DNA of 64,000 nucleotides from Periplaneta americana (Eukaryota; Arthropoda; Insecta; Blattodea; Blattidae), in assembly GCF_040183065.1 (NCBI RefSeq), contig NC_091123.1, positions 114,593,127-114,657,126 of the forward strand, written 5' to 3'. The notes below the pieces were generated by a model. It made no database searches. It was not told where the DNA came from and saw only the letters and a list, made by a program, of their open reading frames with translations. The translations under genes were made by a program, and so were the position numbers. Positions 12,966 through 24,647 of this stretch are shown here, piece by piece; position 1 is the stretch's first letter; each line of letters starts with the position of its first letter.

Positions 12966-13975
12966 GTGCATCCCCTACTCTTTTCTTGCTTTCATTGCAA
13001 ACCCCGTCCGTGTTATTCTTGCATTCCCCTGGTTCTGCTTCTCTTCCCATTTTCTCCTTATCCACCTTCTCTTCTCCATGTTCTCCTTAAATTCCCTTGT
13101 TCTACTTGCATTACCCTTATTCTTCTTGCATTCCCCTTATTCTTCTTGCATTCCCTCATTCTCCTTGCATTTCCATTGCTCTCTTTGCATTCCCCTCGTA
13201 TCCTTGCATTTTCCTCGTCCCCCTTGCATTTCCCTCGTCTTCCCTGCATTTCCCTCGTCCCCCTTGCATTTCCCTCGTTCTCCTTACTTTCCCCTTGTCC
13301 TCCTTACATTCTCCTTGTACTCCTTGCGTTACTCTCGTTTACTTGCATTCTCCCCGTTCTCCTTGCATTCCCCTCGTCCTCCTTGCATTTCCCTCGTCTT
13401 CCCTGCATTTCCCTCGTCCCCCTTACATTTCCCTCGTTATCCTTGCTTTCCCCTTGTCCTCCTTACATTCTCCTTGTACTCCTTGCATTACTCTCGTTTA
13501 CTTGCATTCCCCCCGTCCTCCTTGCATTCTCCCCGTTCTCCTTGCATTCCCCTCGTCCTCCTTGCATTCCCCTCGTCCTCCTTGCATTCCCATTATCCTC
13601 CTTGCATTCCCTTTGTCCTCTTTGCATGCCCCTTGTCCTCTTTGGATTCCCCTTGTCCTTCTTGAATTCACCTTATCCTCCATGTATAACTCTTGTTCTC
13701 CATGTCTGAACTTTGTTCTCCATGTTTAACCCTTGTTATCCATGTCTTCCTCTTGTTCTCCTTGTCTTCCCTTGTTCTCCATGTCTTCCACTTATTCTCC
13801 TTGTCGTCACTTGTTCTCCATGTCTTCCCCTTGTTCTCCTGTCGTCCCCTTGTTCTCCTTGTCTTCCTCTTGTTCTGCTTGTCTTTTCCTTGTTCTCCTT
13901 GTCTTCACCTTGTTCTCCTAGTCTTCTTGTCTTCCCCTTGTTCTCCTTGTCATCTCCTTGTCTTCGTGGTCAGTA
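12966..13975. repeat. 20-bp minisatellite, ~1 kb
   Basis: The unit is close to CTTGCATTCCCCTCGTCCTC and stays in 20-bp register from about 13,100 to 13,960. It drifts from 'CTTGCATTCC' forms to 'CATGTCTTCC'/'CTTGTCTTCC' forms at the 3' end. A higher-order duplication of about 155 bp is visible (13,300-13,440 versus 13,455-13,600). The consensus has no stop in any plus frame and 20 is not a multiple of 3, so long Leu/Pro/Ser/Cys open frames (195-247 codons) appear in all three frames at once. These are not genes. Confidence 0.9.
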
Positions 13976-14929
13976 AAACGTAATCATCGTACTCGATACA
14001 AAACTGAATGGCAATTTACTACGTACACACCACCTGTGCGCCTTAGAAGTTATTCAAGCACAAAGCTTTGGCCTTCACTCAACCTTATATCTGCAAGTGT
14101 AGGTCGTTGTATACATCGCTGCCGATACGAAGTTCAATAACGAAAAATGTTGCTTGCGTTTCACAACAAACTTTTTTTTTTAGAAGGGGAAACTCAACCA
14201 GATCAGGTAGTGTAGTTAACACTTTAGCAGGAGACAATACAAAATGAGGGCGCACGCCAACTCTCTCTGGGAGGGAGATAACAATTCATATCTGCAATAG
14301 TCGAATGGATTCAGTGTGAAGGACTTTAAAGTTAAAATAGCTGCATAAAATCGTCCGTAGCTGGAAAGTGCTTCGTACATTTTCGGGGTTCAGTAGCATT
14401 ATTGTGTACGAGAAAAGAAGGGGCAGGCCTCGTAACATGTCTATTGCCTCCTGTTACAGACAAGGACGTTCACCAATCACTATCAGCCCTTGCTGTAGTT
14501 GAACCAATTGAAGTAACATATCTAATTTTGTTGATGCAATTACGTTAAGTAAAAAATATATATGTTTATAAGTAATGTACATTTTGCTGTAAATTTAAGA
14601 AACTCAGGCAGCGAGGTAACTAAATAAATGGATGCTTTTAAAAATTAATATTACTTTTAGAGTGCCAATGTTTGAAATGATTGCTAACATTTTATAAATA
14701 CCTCCTTCGATTAAAATAACTGAATTGAAAACACAAGGATGCTTGAAAGCGTCTGTGCGTTTTGTTTCAGCCTGTTGTCGACGCCATCTCTGTGTTGTCA
14801 TGGATGAAATCCCCAGTTCATAGAAATGTCATTATATATTTACTTAGTTTTACATCATAGGAAGAAATAAAAGTAAATTCCAATCTACCTCTATAGAATA
14901 TTACGGGAAGAAGACAGTATTAAACAGAA
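13976..14929. other. No gene recognised
   Basis: Mixed-composition sequence between the minisatellite and the polypurine tract. No exon or repeat end was recognised. Confidence 0.45.
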
Positions 14930-16084
14930 CTTAAGAAGGAAAAAAAATTAAGGAAAGACGGAAAGGAAGACACCTACCTATATAAAAAGGCAGGTGAAGG
15001 ATCAAGAAAGGAAAGAAAAAAGAGAGACTCAAGAAAGAAAGGAAATAAGAGAGAAAGGAAGAAATTAAGAATTTAAGAAGAAAGATCAAGGAAGATAGCC
15101 TATAAAATAAGAAGACAGATAGAGGAAGATACAAAATATGAAGAGAGACACAAGAAAACAAGAAGAAATATACAGGGAGGAAGAAAATAAGAAGAGAGAT
15201 AAAAGAAGATATGCAATAGGAAGAGAGATAAAGGAAGGCATAAAATAAGAAGATAGGTGAAGATATAAAATAACAAGAGAAATAAAGAAAGATAATATCA
15301 GAAGAGAAATAAATGAAGATATAAAATAAGAAGATACACAAAGGAAGATAAAATGAGAAAGGAGATTAAGGAAGATAGAAAAAAGTAGATAGATAAATGA
15401 AGATATAAAATAATAAGAGAGACAAAGGAAGATATAAAATAATAAGAGAGAGAAATTTAGAAAAAATAAGGAGAGTTGAAAGAAGATAGGAAAGAAATAG
15501 AGAAATAAATGAAGGTATAAAATAAGAAGATAAATGAATGAAGATATAAAATGAGAAGAGAAATAAATGAAGATATAAAATGAGATACACAAAGGAAGAT
15601 AAAATAAGAAGGGAGATAAAGGAAAATAGAAAATAAGCTGATAAATAATTGAAGATATAAAATAATAAGAGAGATAGAAGAAGATATAAAATAAAAAGAG
15701 AAAGAAAGGAAGAGAAAATAAAAAGAAACATAAAGGAAGATAGAAAATAATATATCTTGATTACAAAACTTTTAACACTATATCACTTCGGAATATGTAT
15801 AGTATATCTTTCGCGTGTTAAATATTACAGTACCTGGTTAACTAGTTTCAGCCTGTTATTGGCCATTTTCAGAACTGGTTGGTGCTGGTCTTGGCGCCTT
15901 TTGTTTGTGTTTCCTGTGGGGGTGTGTTTGTTTCAGAACACATACTCTTTGACTCCACATTACACTACACATACACACCCCCACAAGAAACACAAACAAA
16001 AGGCGCAAAGACCAGCACCAACCAGTTCTGAAGATGGCCAATAACTAGTTAACCAGGTACTGTACTATTTAACACGCGAAATAA

Positions 16085-16138
<54 letters not shown>

Positions 16139-16850
16139 CATATTCCGAAATAGAAAATAAGTAGTCATTTAAAGGAAGATATAAAATAAAAAACTATATA
16201 TAAAGCAAAATATAAAAAATAGAGAGATAAAGGATGGTAGAAAATGAGAAGCGAATTATAGGAAGATAGAAATTGAGAGGAATGTAAATGAAATAGAAAT
16301 TAAGAAGGAAATACAGGAAAAATAAAGATGGGAAAGGGATATATAAATGAAGGAAGAAAGGAATAAATGTAGAAAATGAAGGGAACTGTATGAAGAGAAA
16401 ACGAGAAAAATGAGGAAGGGAAGAAAGAAGGGAAGGAGAAAAAGGAAGAAAACGCAGGAAGAATGAAAGAAAAGAAGAAAGGAGAAATTTAATGAATTAT
16501 AGAATAAAAGGAAAGAGAAAATAAGGTAAGGAAGATAATGAAGAACTAATGTAAGAACGTGAGTGAAGGAAAAAGAGAAAAGAGATAAGAAAAATAAGAA
16601 AGAAGAGAGAGAAGTGAATAAAATGGAGTAAGAATTGAAGGGAATAGAGTAACAAAGAAAAGAAATGGAACAAGACAGGAGATATATGGAGGAAGAAAGA
16701 AAGGAAGTAAGAAAGGGCGCGAAATAAGAAAGAACGAAAGAAAAGGTAGCAAGGAAAAAGGGAACGTTGATAGACAGAAGAAGGAAATTAGATTGCTCAG
16801 AGGAAAAAAAAAGACAAGAAAGAACGGAAGAAGAAAATACCTTCATCTGT
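14930..16850. repeat. Polypurine minisatellite tract, split by a fold-back element
   Basis: From 14,930 to 15,750 and from 16,150 to 16,850 the plus strand is almost entirely A and G, with a recurring ~30-bp motif around 'GAAGATATAAAATAAGAAGA'. The minus strand therefore shows long Phe/Leu/Ser/Ile/Tyr open frames (up to 196 codons) in several frames, which are artefacts. The two halves are separated by the palindrome at 15,767-16,152. Confidence 0.85.
15767..16152. mobile_element. Fold-back (long inverted repeat) element A
   Basis: The arms 15,767-15,927 and 15,973-16,152 are reverse complements (for example GGTTGGTGCTGGTCTTG and its inverse in 15,973-16,078). The spacer is about 45 bp. The outer ends carry 'CACTTCGGAATATGTAT' and its inverse. 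In the right arm a (TA)n run (16,090-16,133) has expanded. There is no coding capacity. The same outer motif bounds the palindrome at 57,329-57,528. Confidence 0.8.
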
Positions 16851-17453
16851 TGAATCTTTCAGACAACAGAGAAACAATTTTTCAATTTTTTTCTTTTCTG
16901 GTGATAATCATATATACATGATCTAAGAATAGCATCTCCTTTTGATAAAATTAAGAGACTGAACATAAGATATTAATTTATATCTGGCCTGTTGACATCT
17001 TATTTCACACGACTCACCTTTCAGCTTCCGGAATGTTACCCGAATTGTTAAACATCCCACACAGATAGCTGGCGCAGCATTGCACGACTTGCATTGTAGA
17101 GGGCGGAAACTGACAGCTTGAATTTTCAGAAAAGAACACCCGCCGAACAAGCACGGTAACAAGCCTTGTTCTACCGGTTTTTAAGAACAACTTGTAGCAC
17201 CACCGACCTGTAGATTTCTGAGATGGACAAGGGGAGTAATGGCAGGGAATTAGCGAAAGACAAAGAATGAACGAAGAAAGAAAAAGACAGATCTTAATTG
17301 AGTAATCAATTCTAAAAGTCTATTCAAATCCTGTCACTTGACTGCTTCAATCTCCATCATTTTTATTCTCGGTGAAAACAAGGAAATAAAACCGCAAGAT
17401 TGTCATTCTCGCAACCAGAATGTTTATGTTAATAGTAAAGGTAATTGCTTATA
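16851..17453. other. No gene recognised
   Basis: Ordinary AT-rich sequence between the polypurine tract and the next transposon copy. Confidence 0.45.
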
Positions 17454-18553
17454 CAGGGACATCATTTCATTTTTACTTCAATTTTTATTGCACCTGAGTT
17501 TTTGAATGTACTTCACTCTCACCCCTTCTACTACTGAATTTCAACCGTCCTCCACAAAGATCCAAGACCGCATATACAGTCATAGTAGCCTTACGGTCAT
17601 AGTAAACAGTACGTTCCAATAATATGTTCGCGTTTTCCAGTGACGAAAGAGCTTTCAATATTGAATCATTTTCGCACAGGTACTGTCGTCCATTTGCCTA
17701 CGTCGTATCTCGGTTTCCCCCACCAGCTTTTATTCACCAGCTAGTGGCTGGGCTGTCTTAGCTCTTTTCTGAGAACATTAATTTCTGTTAGGAATTGGAC
17801 GTCTACGTAATATTATACCCATACAACTGTTTAAAATAACTTAAATAAAAGGGCCTCGTTAAGTAATTAACTGTCACGTGATTTCCTCCTACGACGCTAC
17901 GACATAACCACTTGGAAGGACACTAGATAGTATGTCTGAGTAATTTCATCTTTTTGGATCGGGCAGAAGTGAAGATTGAATTTACAGTACGTAAGGTACT
18001 CTTTTATAGAGTAGGTACAGAATTATTTCAACATGAGTTACTAGTACGAAGGACGAAACTGGTAATTGGGTTCAGGTACAATAGTCTATAGTGCGATAAT
18101 TTGCACATTAGAACTGAAGCCTGTATCGAAATGAACGGTCACCATTTTCAAAAATGTGTTTAAATATCCATATTATGATTATTTTTCAATTTAACTTCAT
18201 TCTCTATATTGTACGCTTATATGCTGTAAACAGTATAATATACACTGCATAATGAATACGTCGGCATGGAAAGCTCAGTTCGTGAGTAAAAACACTCTTT
18301 GTTAATACTGTACTGTATTTTGATTAAACAAAAACCTAATGAAAATGATCAAACTCAAAAGCACAATATTTCCTAGTTTACGTAAATGGATGAACTACTT
18401 TTCTTCCCTTCTATACTTAGTAAAGTGATTTGTTTGTATTTTACGCCAGTATCATCGAACTCCAGTCGTGGAAGGGGGTAGCAAACGGCGTTGATCCAGA
18501 GGTATAGCCAAGTTAATATTAAAAACGTTAGTAAAAATAAAATGATGTCCCTG
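17454..18553 (-). mobile_element. Tc1/mariner-type terminal-inverted-repeat element, copy 2 (inverted)
   Basis: Starts CAGGGACATCATTTCAT, ends ATGATGTCCCTG, and has TA on both sides. Its internal sequence is the reverse complement of 6687-7797 over essentially its whole length (about 1.10 versus 1.11 kb), with scattered substitutions and indels. The two copies are therefore independent insertions of one non-autonomous family. Confidence 0.75.
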
Positions 18554-18779
18554 TACTACAACTACAACCATTATTAGAATATTGTTGCTGTACATCTAGA
18601 CCGAAATATAACAAACAAATTGGAAGGAACGGAAGAATACATAATTTCTAAAATAATTGCAAAATGTATCCTCAGAGTAAAATAATTGTCGACTAACTTA
18701 CCGCACATCATTGCTATTACTGTTATTTCGTTTTTTTTTTTTTGTATTAGCTTAACGAGTTCAGGACTATCATCCTGAT

Positions 18780-19980
18780 TGACGAAGATTCTCTTGCGAA
18801 TAATGAATCGAAGTTTATATTCTAAGATGGCAGAACAGTTGGAACAAGAGCAGTTTGGCTTCAGGAACAGAAAAGGTGCGAGAGATGCAATTGGACTGCT
18901 ACGAACAATCTGTAGAGAAGTATGAAGAAGTGTATGTAGTATTTGTGGACTTAGAAAAGGCTTTTTACAGAGTGAATTGGAATAAAATGATGGGGATCCT
19001 AAAGAAAATAGTTGTGGATTGGAAAGAAAGAAGGCTGAAATATTAGAAGGAATTGAAATTGGGAGAGGACTACGTCAAGGATGCTCTTTATCACCTACAC
19101 TGTTCAACATCTACTTGGAGGATTTAGTGAAGAACTGTTTTCAGAACATGGGAGGAGTGATAGTAGGAGGAAGAGGAATAAAGTGCATAAGATTTGCTGC
19201 TGATATGACCTTGTTAGTAGAAGAGGAAATGGTACTAAGTTATATGCTACTGGAGCTAAATGGTAGCTATGAGCAGTATTGCATGAAGATAAATGCAAAT
19301 AAGGCGAAGAATATAGTCTTAGGAAGGAAAATAAAGAAGGTAAACTTGCGAATTCTAAATGAGGCAGTAGAGCAAGTGGACAGCTTCAAATACTTGGGGT
19401 GAACTATCAGCAGTAACATGAGTTGCTGCCAAGAAGTCAAAAGGAGTATAGCAATAGCCAAGGAAGCTTTTAATAGAAAAAGGAGCATCTTCTGCGAACC
19501 TCTGGAAAAATAAATAAGGAAGAGACCAGTGAAGTGCTTTGTATGGAGTGTTGCATTTTATGAGGTACGACGAAGTGTAGAGGAGCGAATAGAAGCATTT
19601 GAAAAGTGGATATACAGAAGAATGAAACGTGTGAAGTGGACAGACAGAATAAGAAATGAAGCTGTGTTGGAAAGAGAAAGAATGATGCTGAAACTGATCA
19701 GGAAGACGAAAAGGAAGTGGCTGGGTCACTGACTGAGAAGAAACTGCCTACTGAAGGATGCACTGGAAGGAATCGTGAACGGGAGAAGAGTTCAAGGCAG
19801 AAGAAGATATCAGATGATAGACATTAAGATATATGGATCATATGAGGAGATAAAGAGGAAGGCAGAAAATGGGAAAGCTTGAAGAAAGCTGGGTTTGCAA
19901 TGAAAGACCTGCCTTTGGACAGAACATTATGAATGAAAGAATGAATGAACGAACGAACGAACGAACGAACTTAGTAAGTG
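18780..19980 (+). pseudogene. Decayed LINE reverse-transcriptase gene fragment
   Basis: Three successive open frames give recognisable reverse-transcriptase blocks. The first (18855-19046) has 'VFVDLEKAFYRVNW', corresponding to the conserved D-x-K-A-F-D block with the second Asp lost. The second (19019-19402) has 'LRQGCSLSPTLFNIYLEDLV', then 'FAADMTLL' where the catalytic Y/F-A-D-D box should be, so the second catalytic Asp is missing. The third (19529-19732) is a C-terminal region with 'RRMKRVKWTDRIRNEAVL'. Stops and frameshifts separate them. A (GAAC)n run (19,947-19,971) ends the copy, consistent with a LINE 3' tail. No endonuclease domain is visible, so the copy is 5'-truncated. The clade (RTE-, CR1- or jockey-like) cannot be settled by eye. 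Confidence 0.8.
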
Positions 19981-20453
19981 CTCTGTAGTGTTTTTGATCT
20001 TGTTGATCCTTTATTGGACTTTATTGCAAATTGTATTATTTTTGTCACGTGTGTATTTTTTGTATTTGTATATATTATCTGATAGGATGGAATAGAAGGC
20101 CCAATGACCTTAATCCAGCCAAATTAATAAATAAGGGTCAATTTCGCCAAGCTTATTTAACTTCAACTAAGATTTAAATCATGCCTGTCAAACTCGCACT
20201 CCCAACGCGAACGAATACGGAGGGTGTGATTACTAGTCTGCTAACTGCTTCATGTCTCTTGCATTGACTCAACGTAAGGTGAGACCGGGTACGTGAAAGT
20301 AAACAGAGCATGTACTAGTAACAGTGGCGGCTGGTACTGTGCATATACTTTGCACCCCTATTTTGGTATATACTTATTACTGTAGTAACTTTATCATCAT
20401 CCACGTCTTTCTCAGGTCAGGTCAGGTCTTTGGTCAGGAAAATGTATATAGAG

Positions 20454-20638
20454 CAGTGGTCATCAGAACTCGCTGAAATGAGTAAAGGATGAGCGGAGCC
20501 GTCCCATGTGCCCCGTCGTGCAGCAGCAGGAGGAGGTAGAGAGCATACCCGCTAGCAGCTACGAATGCACCATAGTGCAGTGTGTTCTTTGCGGGTAAGA
20601 GACGCTAGTCCCAGGGTGCTCTGTGCTGATGACCGCTG
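20454..20638. mobile_element. hAT-type MITE (185 bp)
   Basis: Inverted ends CAGTGGTCATCAG and CTGATGACCGCTG match the CAGNGGT start common in hAT elements. The 8-bp flanks ATATAGAG and ATATAGTT agree at 6 of 8 positions. No coding capacity. Confidence 0.7.
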
Positions 20639-20654
20639 ATATAGTTTGATTCAC

Positions 20655-20782
20655 GAGGAGTTACCGCCACTTACGGAGTATAGTCCCGAAGACATTTTGA
20701 GAAAAGAAAGTCATATAAACATGGGCCCCATTCTCAATATGTCCAGAGTTACACTAATTTGAAGCTGTTAAAAATACCTTCG
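20655..20782 (+). repeat. Dispersed repeat, copy 1
   Basis: This stretch matches 33,265-33,392 in the same orientation (shared 'CACTTACGGAG', 'CGAAGACATT', 'GTCATATAAACATG'). It is unidentified, non-coding and has no visible terminal structure. Confidence 0.6.
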
Positions 20783-20839
20783 TACGTATACGTCATAATA
20801 ATAACAAATGAACCCACTACAAAGATGACTGCGTACGTA

Positions 20840-21231
20840 CAGTAGTGGGGAAAAAAAAAAAACCGGAACGACCCTTGTAGCAGATTTCGGAGCCTTGTTC
20901 ACAGTGACAGCACGATAGACTGATAACTAAGACTTCTATGGTTCGAATCCTGCCTGGGAAGGAAACTTTTCTTTTTGTTCCTTATTGAAATTTATTCTCA
21001 ATACTTTTCGATTGCAGCGATATTTTACTACTTAATTAACTTATTATTTCCAGAACATGAATTTTACCAGCTTATTTTCTAATGCTTTCGAAATGGGCTA
21101 CGTCAGCAGTCGAAACTACAATAATTTCAATAGATTACTCGCTATCTTGTGAATGCGGGCGTGGCATGCGCAGTGGCTCATTTCGGGGACTTTGATTATT
21201 CAGTCGGTCCGTTTTTTTTTTGCCACTACTG
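20840..21231. mobile_element. TA-flanked MITE (392 bp) with internal tRNA-like segment
   Basis: The ends CAGTAGTGG(A-run)CCGGA and TCCG(T-run)GCCACTACTG are inverted repeats. TA lies outside both, or a GTAC tetranucleotide if read more widely. Inside, 20,930-20,965 has a B-box-like 'GGTTCGAATCCTGCC' preceded by tRNA-like sequence. Confidence 0.65.
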
Positions 21232-21752
21232 TACATTAACAAGGCACATGGCCTTATAAATTACAATTTTACTAAGATTCCGAAGGCCGTGATTACATAA
21301 TCGGAAATTAAATTAATTGCTTTTATTTTAAATGCGTACAAATATTGTATTAGTTTGGTGAAGTGCAAACGAATTAAATAGGATTTAACTACCATATTTA
21401 ATTTTACAACTTATTTTGAATGTAGTAACGACGAAGTAGTGACGAAAACGTTAATACCGACAATTAAATATGTAATATAAAGGTTTTATACCTTATATGA
21501 TACGTTAAGTCAGTGATGGAACAACATTAAATTATTTATTGTATTCCATATTTAAGTTAAATTACAATTAGTTAATTGTGGATTAGTAACAATATGTTAG
21601 TGAAATCGACCCTACATAAAACATCATGTAAGTAATCCTGCAGATAGCAAGAATTTAGGCTGAATCTTGTCGGAGTGGCTTTCCGGGATCTCACAAATCA
21701 AGAAGTCTTGCTTATTGCAAGAGGCCCTTGCTCTTTCAGGAATTTTATAGGC

Positions 21753-21754
<2 letters not shown>

Positions 21755-21801
<47 letters not shown>

Positions 21802-22961
21802 CCGGTTGTACAATGTCAGCACTTCTTTTTGCTTCCACTCACAAGGAGAGGGCACGCTCTGTATATCACCGAATGAAATAAGATTGTGTAAGATGAAAGT
21901 ACAAAACGTACTGTTTAAAGTCATACCTGGTATGGGTGGCCAATGATCCCTCGTTTTGGAAATATTGGCTATTGTTTGTGACATACTTCCGTTAGGTGCC
22001 TGATAGGAAAGCATTAGACTGTGTGAAAGCGTAGCTCATATGGTTGGGTGCTGAGTTGTTATCTAGGCAACCTGAGTTCGAGTCTTAACTGGTCCTATAT
22101 TTTTTCCTTTTAGTATTGATTAATAGTGTGATCACAGTAATCTATTTACATATATTATATTTCTCAATGTATTGAACGCTTCATCATGTTTTAAACAAAT
22201 TACTAATTAACTAACATTGTATTGTAAAGAATAAACAAAGTAATGTTGCTCACCTAGGCAGGTCACTGGTGTCTGTTCTGTTTCTATTCCACTTCATTTT
22301 GCACATGATTCATTATGATAAATGTCATAAAAACACACAAAACATACATATTTCCTGCACCATGCACAGCAAATGAAAGAAGGTTGTCCACAGTCACACA
22401 CATTTTTCCGCACTTCTGCTGCGAAACAGATATTTTTCACATTCATAAACACTTCTCGTTCGTTTATTAATTTTGATCCATACCACGCATATTTCAACAT
22501 GGCTTTGAATATAGGAGCTGACAACTGAAAGTGAATTAAGGATTGAGTTTTGAGGGCACCTCCCTTGAAGGAATTTGTCGTCCAGTTTGCAAAAGGAAAG
22601 AGCTATTTTGCATATATTTGATAAAAATCTTCACGTGTCTAAAAAAATAAACATGACAGGACTGGCATAATCCAGTACATTTGGGTGAAATCACTTTAAG
22701 CTTGCACGTTACTTCATTTGTAAATATTTCATCATACAAAGAAGATTTACATACCCTTCCCACGAGTCCAGAATTAGAAGAAATGGCTGCTCTTTCACAT
22801 AGAGTATGTCTTTATTACTTTCTCTAGGTAATGGTTATGGAGTTGAGATGTCAGCTTTCCTGATGAAGAACGTGTTACACATGTATTTCCGAATTTAGAA
22901 GTGAGTTCATCTACTTGACGTTGCACTCTTGGGCCAAATTGTCCTTTTGGTTGTAATAATA

Positions 22962-23024
<63 letters not shown>

Positions 23025-23300
23025 TCAAGTTTAAAAAAATGAAAAGGCTTTAGGATTCGAACTGGGGTTGCCTGGATGAAAACTCAGCATCCAATCACAT
23101 AAGCTACGCTGTTACATAGTCTAATGATTCCTATTAGGCACCTGACACAAACAATAGCTAATATTTCCAAAACGAGGGGGCATTGGCTACCCATACCAGG
23201 TATGACTTTAAACAGTACGTCTTGTATTTTCATCTCACACAATCTTATTTCATTCGGTGATATACCGAGTGTGTCCTCTCCTTGTCAGTATATCTTCATT
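21755..23300. mobile_element. Inverted-arm element with decayed minus-strand coding core
   Basis: The left arm (about 21,838-22,085) and the right arm (about 23,037-23,290) are reverse complements. Each contains a tRNA-like stretch with a 'GAGTTCGAGTC'/'GGATTCGAACTGG' B-box-like core. Between them lies decayed coding DNA on the minus strand. (ATT)n runs at 21,757-21,800 and 22,953-23,023 adjoin the arms. The whole looks like a composite transposon or two opposed insertions. The superfamily is unknown to me. Confidence 0.5.
22294..22990 (-). pseudogene. Transposon-like ORF remnant with Cys-rich C-terminus
   Basis: On the minus strand, 22,990-22,795 reads 'QRQVDELTSKFGN...SSGKLTSQLHNHYLEKV'. 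After several stops, 22,524-22,294 reads a 76-aa frame ending in a C-x-C, C-C-x2-C, C-x2-C, H-x4-C cluster ('CDCGQPSF'...'HNESC'), which resembles a small zinc-binding tail. Similar tails occur in repeated insect proteins I associate with transposases. I cannot name the family. Multiple stops between 22,536 and 22,795 show it is dead. Confidence 0.4.
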
Positions 23301-23571
23301 CTTCAGTTGTTTCTGTCCTCCCAGTCTCTCTCTGTTAATCGTTTCTCTCTCATCATTCCACCAATTCTTTGTAACCAATCAAGTAAGTCTGATCCTGCCT
23401 TGTTTCCGTCTTCGTGATGGCTATCATTCCATAAATTCTTTTGTTAACCTGCCCTCTTCCATACTCTTGAGATGTCCATACCATTTCAGTTGTTTTGTTT
23501 TAATATCCTCCTAAAGTTACAGTACGTTCACTTTTTGTTTAATTGTTGTAGTCTTAATTTTGTCCTCCTTA

Positions 23572-24647
23572 AGGCCCGCTCCCACTTAGCGGAATCAAAT
23601 CGAACATAATTTCCTTTCACAATGTATTTATATTGAAGATGGCAGAAAGCGGCGCGGTTCATCGAATCGAACAGAATTCATAAGCTAGAATATTTATTCC
23701 ACTGCAGGAACAGAGCTTCTTGTTTCGGGTATGGTCGTATGTTCTCCTGAAGCCTTCGTGAAAATACAAATAAGCCATATACATTTTTGGTAGCGTAATT
23801 TGTTTATTGAAATTTATTGCTGAAACATCACCTTTGTAGTGTAGGGGTCATCATGCTGGTCTCTTACGCAGAGGGCCCGGGTTCGATTCCCGGTTGGGCT
23901 AAATTTCCTGGTTGAGGTTTTCAGGGTTTGTCCTCAATCGCAAGGCAAATGCCAGGGAATTCGGGCCACAACATCCCTGAGTATCACCGGCCTCATTCAT
24001 CACCGAAATCATATTCAACAAATCAGTAATACATATACAGTCGCCATCTAGTTCACAACAATAGAACCAGTCTCAACAATAGTACACAGGCCTTCGGATT
24101 TCAATCAAAGATTAACTTGCGATATGATCAAAGATGTTAAAGCGAGTATAAATAACAGCGAGGAAAATATACGTGTAATGTAGAACATTACAATTCAATA
24201 ATACGAACGAAAAAAAATAAATAAATATTGTTCAGAATTATCCGCGATTGTATGACAAAATATAAACTTATTACTGTAATAAAAAAGCCTGTGATAATGC
24301 TTGGAGCGAAACAAGTAAATTAACTGAAATATCAGGTAATCATTAAAATGCAGGGAAGCGCAAAAGAACGGAATTTTGTTTCACCTCTCACGAGATAGTG
24401 AAACTGGAAAATTCTCCATGTAGGTCTATAGGCCTATCTCTAGTTCAAAATATCATGGATTTTGAGTTTCCTTTTCTTGTTTTGAATATTTATTCTTTTT
24501 GCGCCTCTTCACATAACTATGATAAAGCTATTATCCATTTTAAACTGCAACAAGGTTCGGTTCTGTTCGGTTCGATTCGAGTCCGCTAGATGTGAGCGGC
24601 GGCAGACATTTCGTTTCGGTTCGATTCCGCTAAGTGGGAGCGGACCT
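23572..24647. mobile_element. Non-autonomous terminal-inverted-repeat element, possible PIF/Harbinger
   Basis: The ends AGGCCCGCTCCCACTTAGCG and CGCTAAGTGGGAGCGGACCT are inverted repeats, extending inward through 'TCGATTCCG'-type sequence. TTA flanks both sides, the 3-bp target duplication typical of PIF/Harbinger. There is no transposase. It contains the nested SINE at 23,828-24,012. Confidence 0.65.
23828..24012 (+). mobile_element. tRNA-derived SINE nested in terminal-inverted-repeat element
   Basis: The head has an A-box-like 'TAGTGTAGGGGTCATCATG' and a strong B-box GGGTTCGATTCCC, followed by 'ttcctggttgaggtttt' and 'aatgccagggaattc', a SINE body. I do not call it a tRNA gene because the acceptor arm is not closed. 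Confidence 0.65.

Noticed and set aside
12966-13729. Three overlapping Cys/Pro/Leu-rich frames of 195-247 codons
   Set aside because: Products of a 20-bp minisatellite, open in all three frames.
14931-16846. Minus-strand Phe/Leu/Ser/Ile frames up to 196 codons that look like membrane proteins
   Set aside because: Polypurine low-complexity DNA; several frames are open at once.
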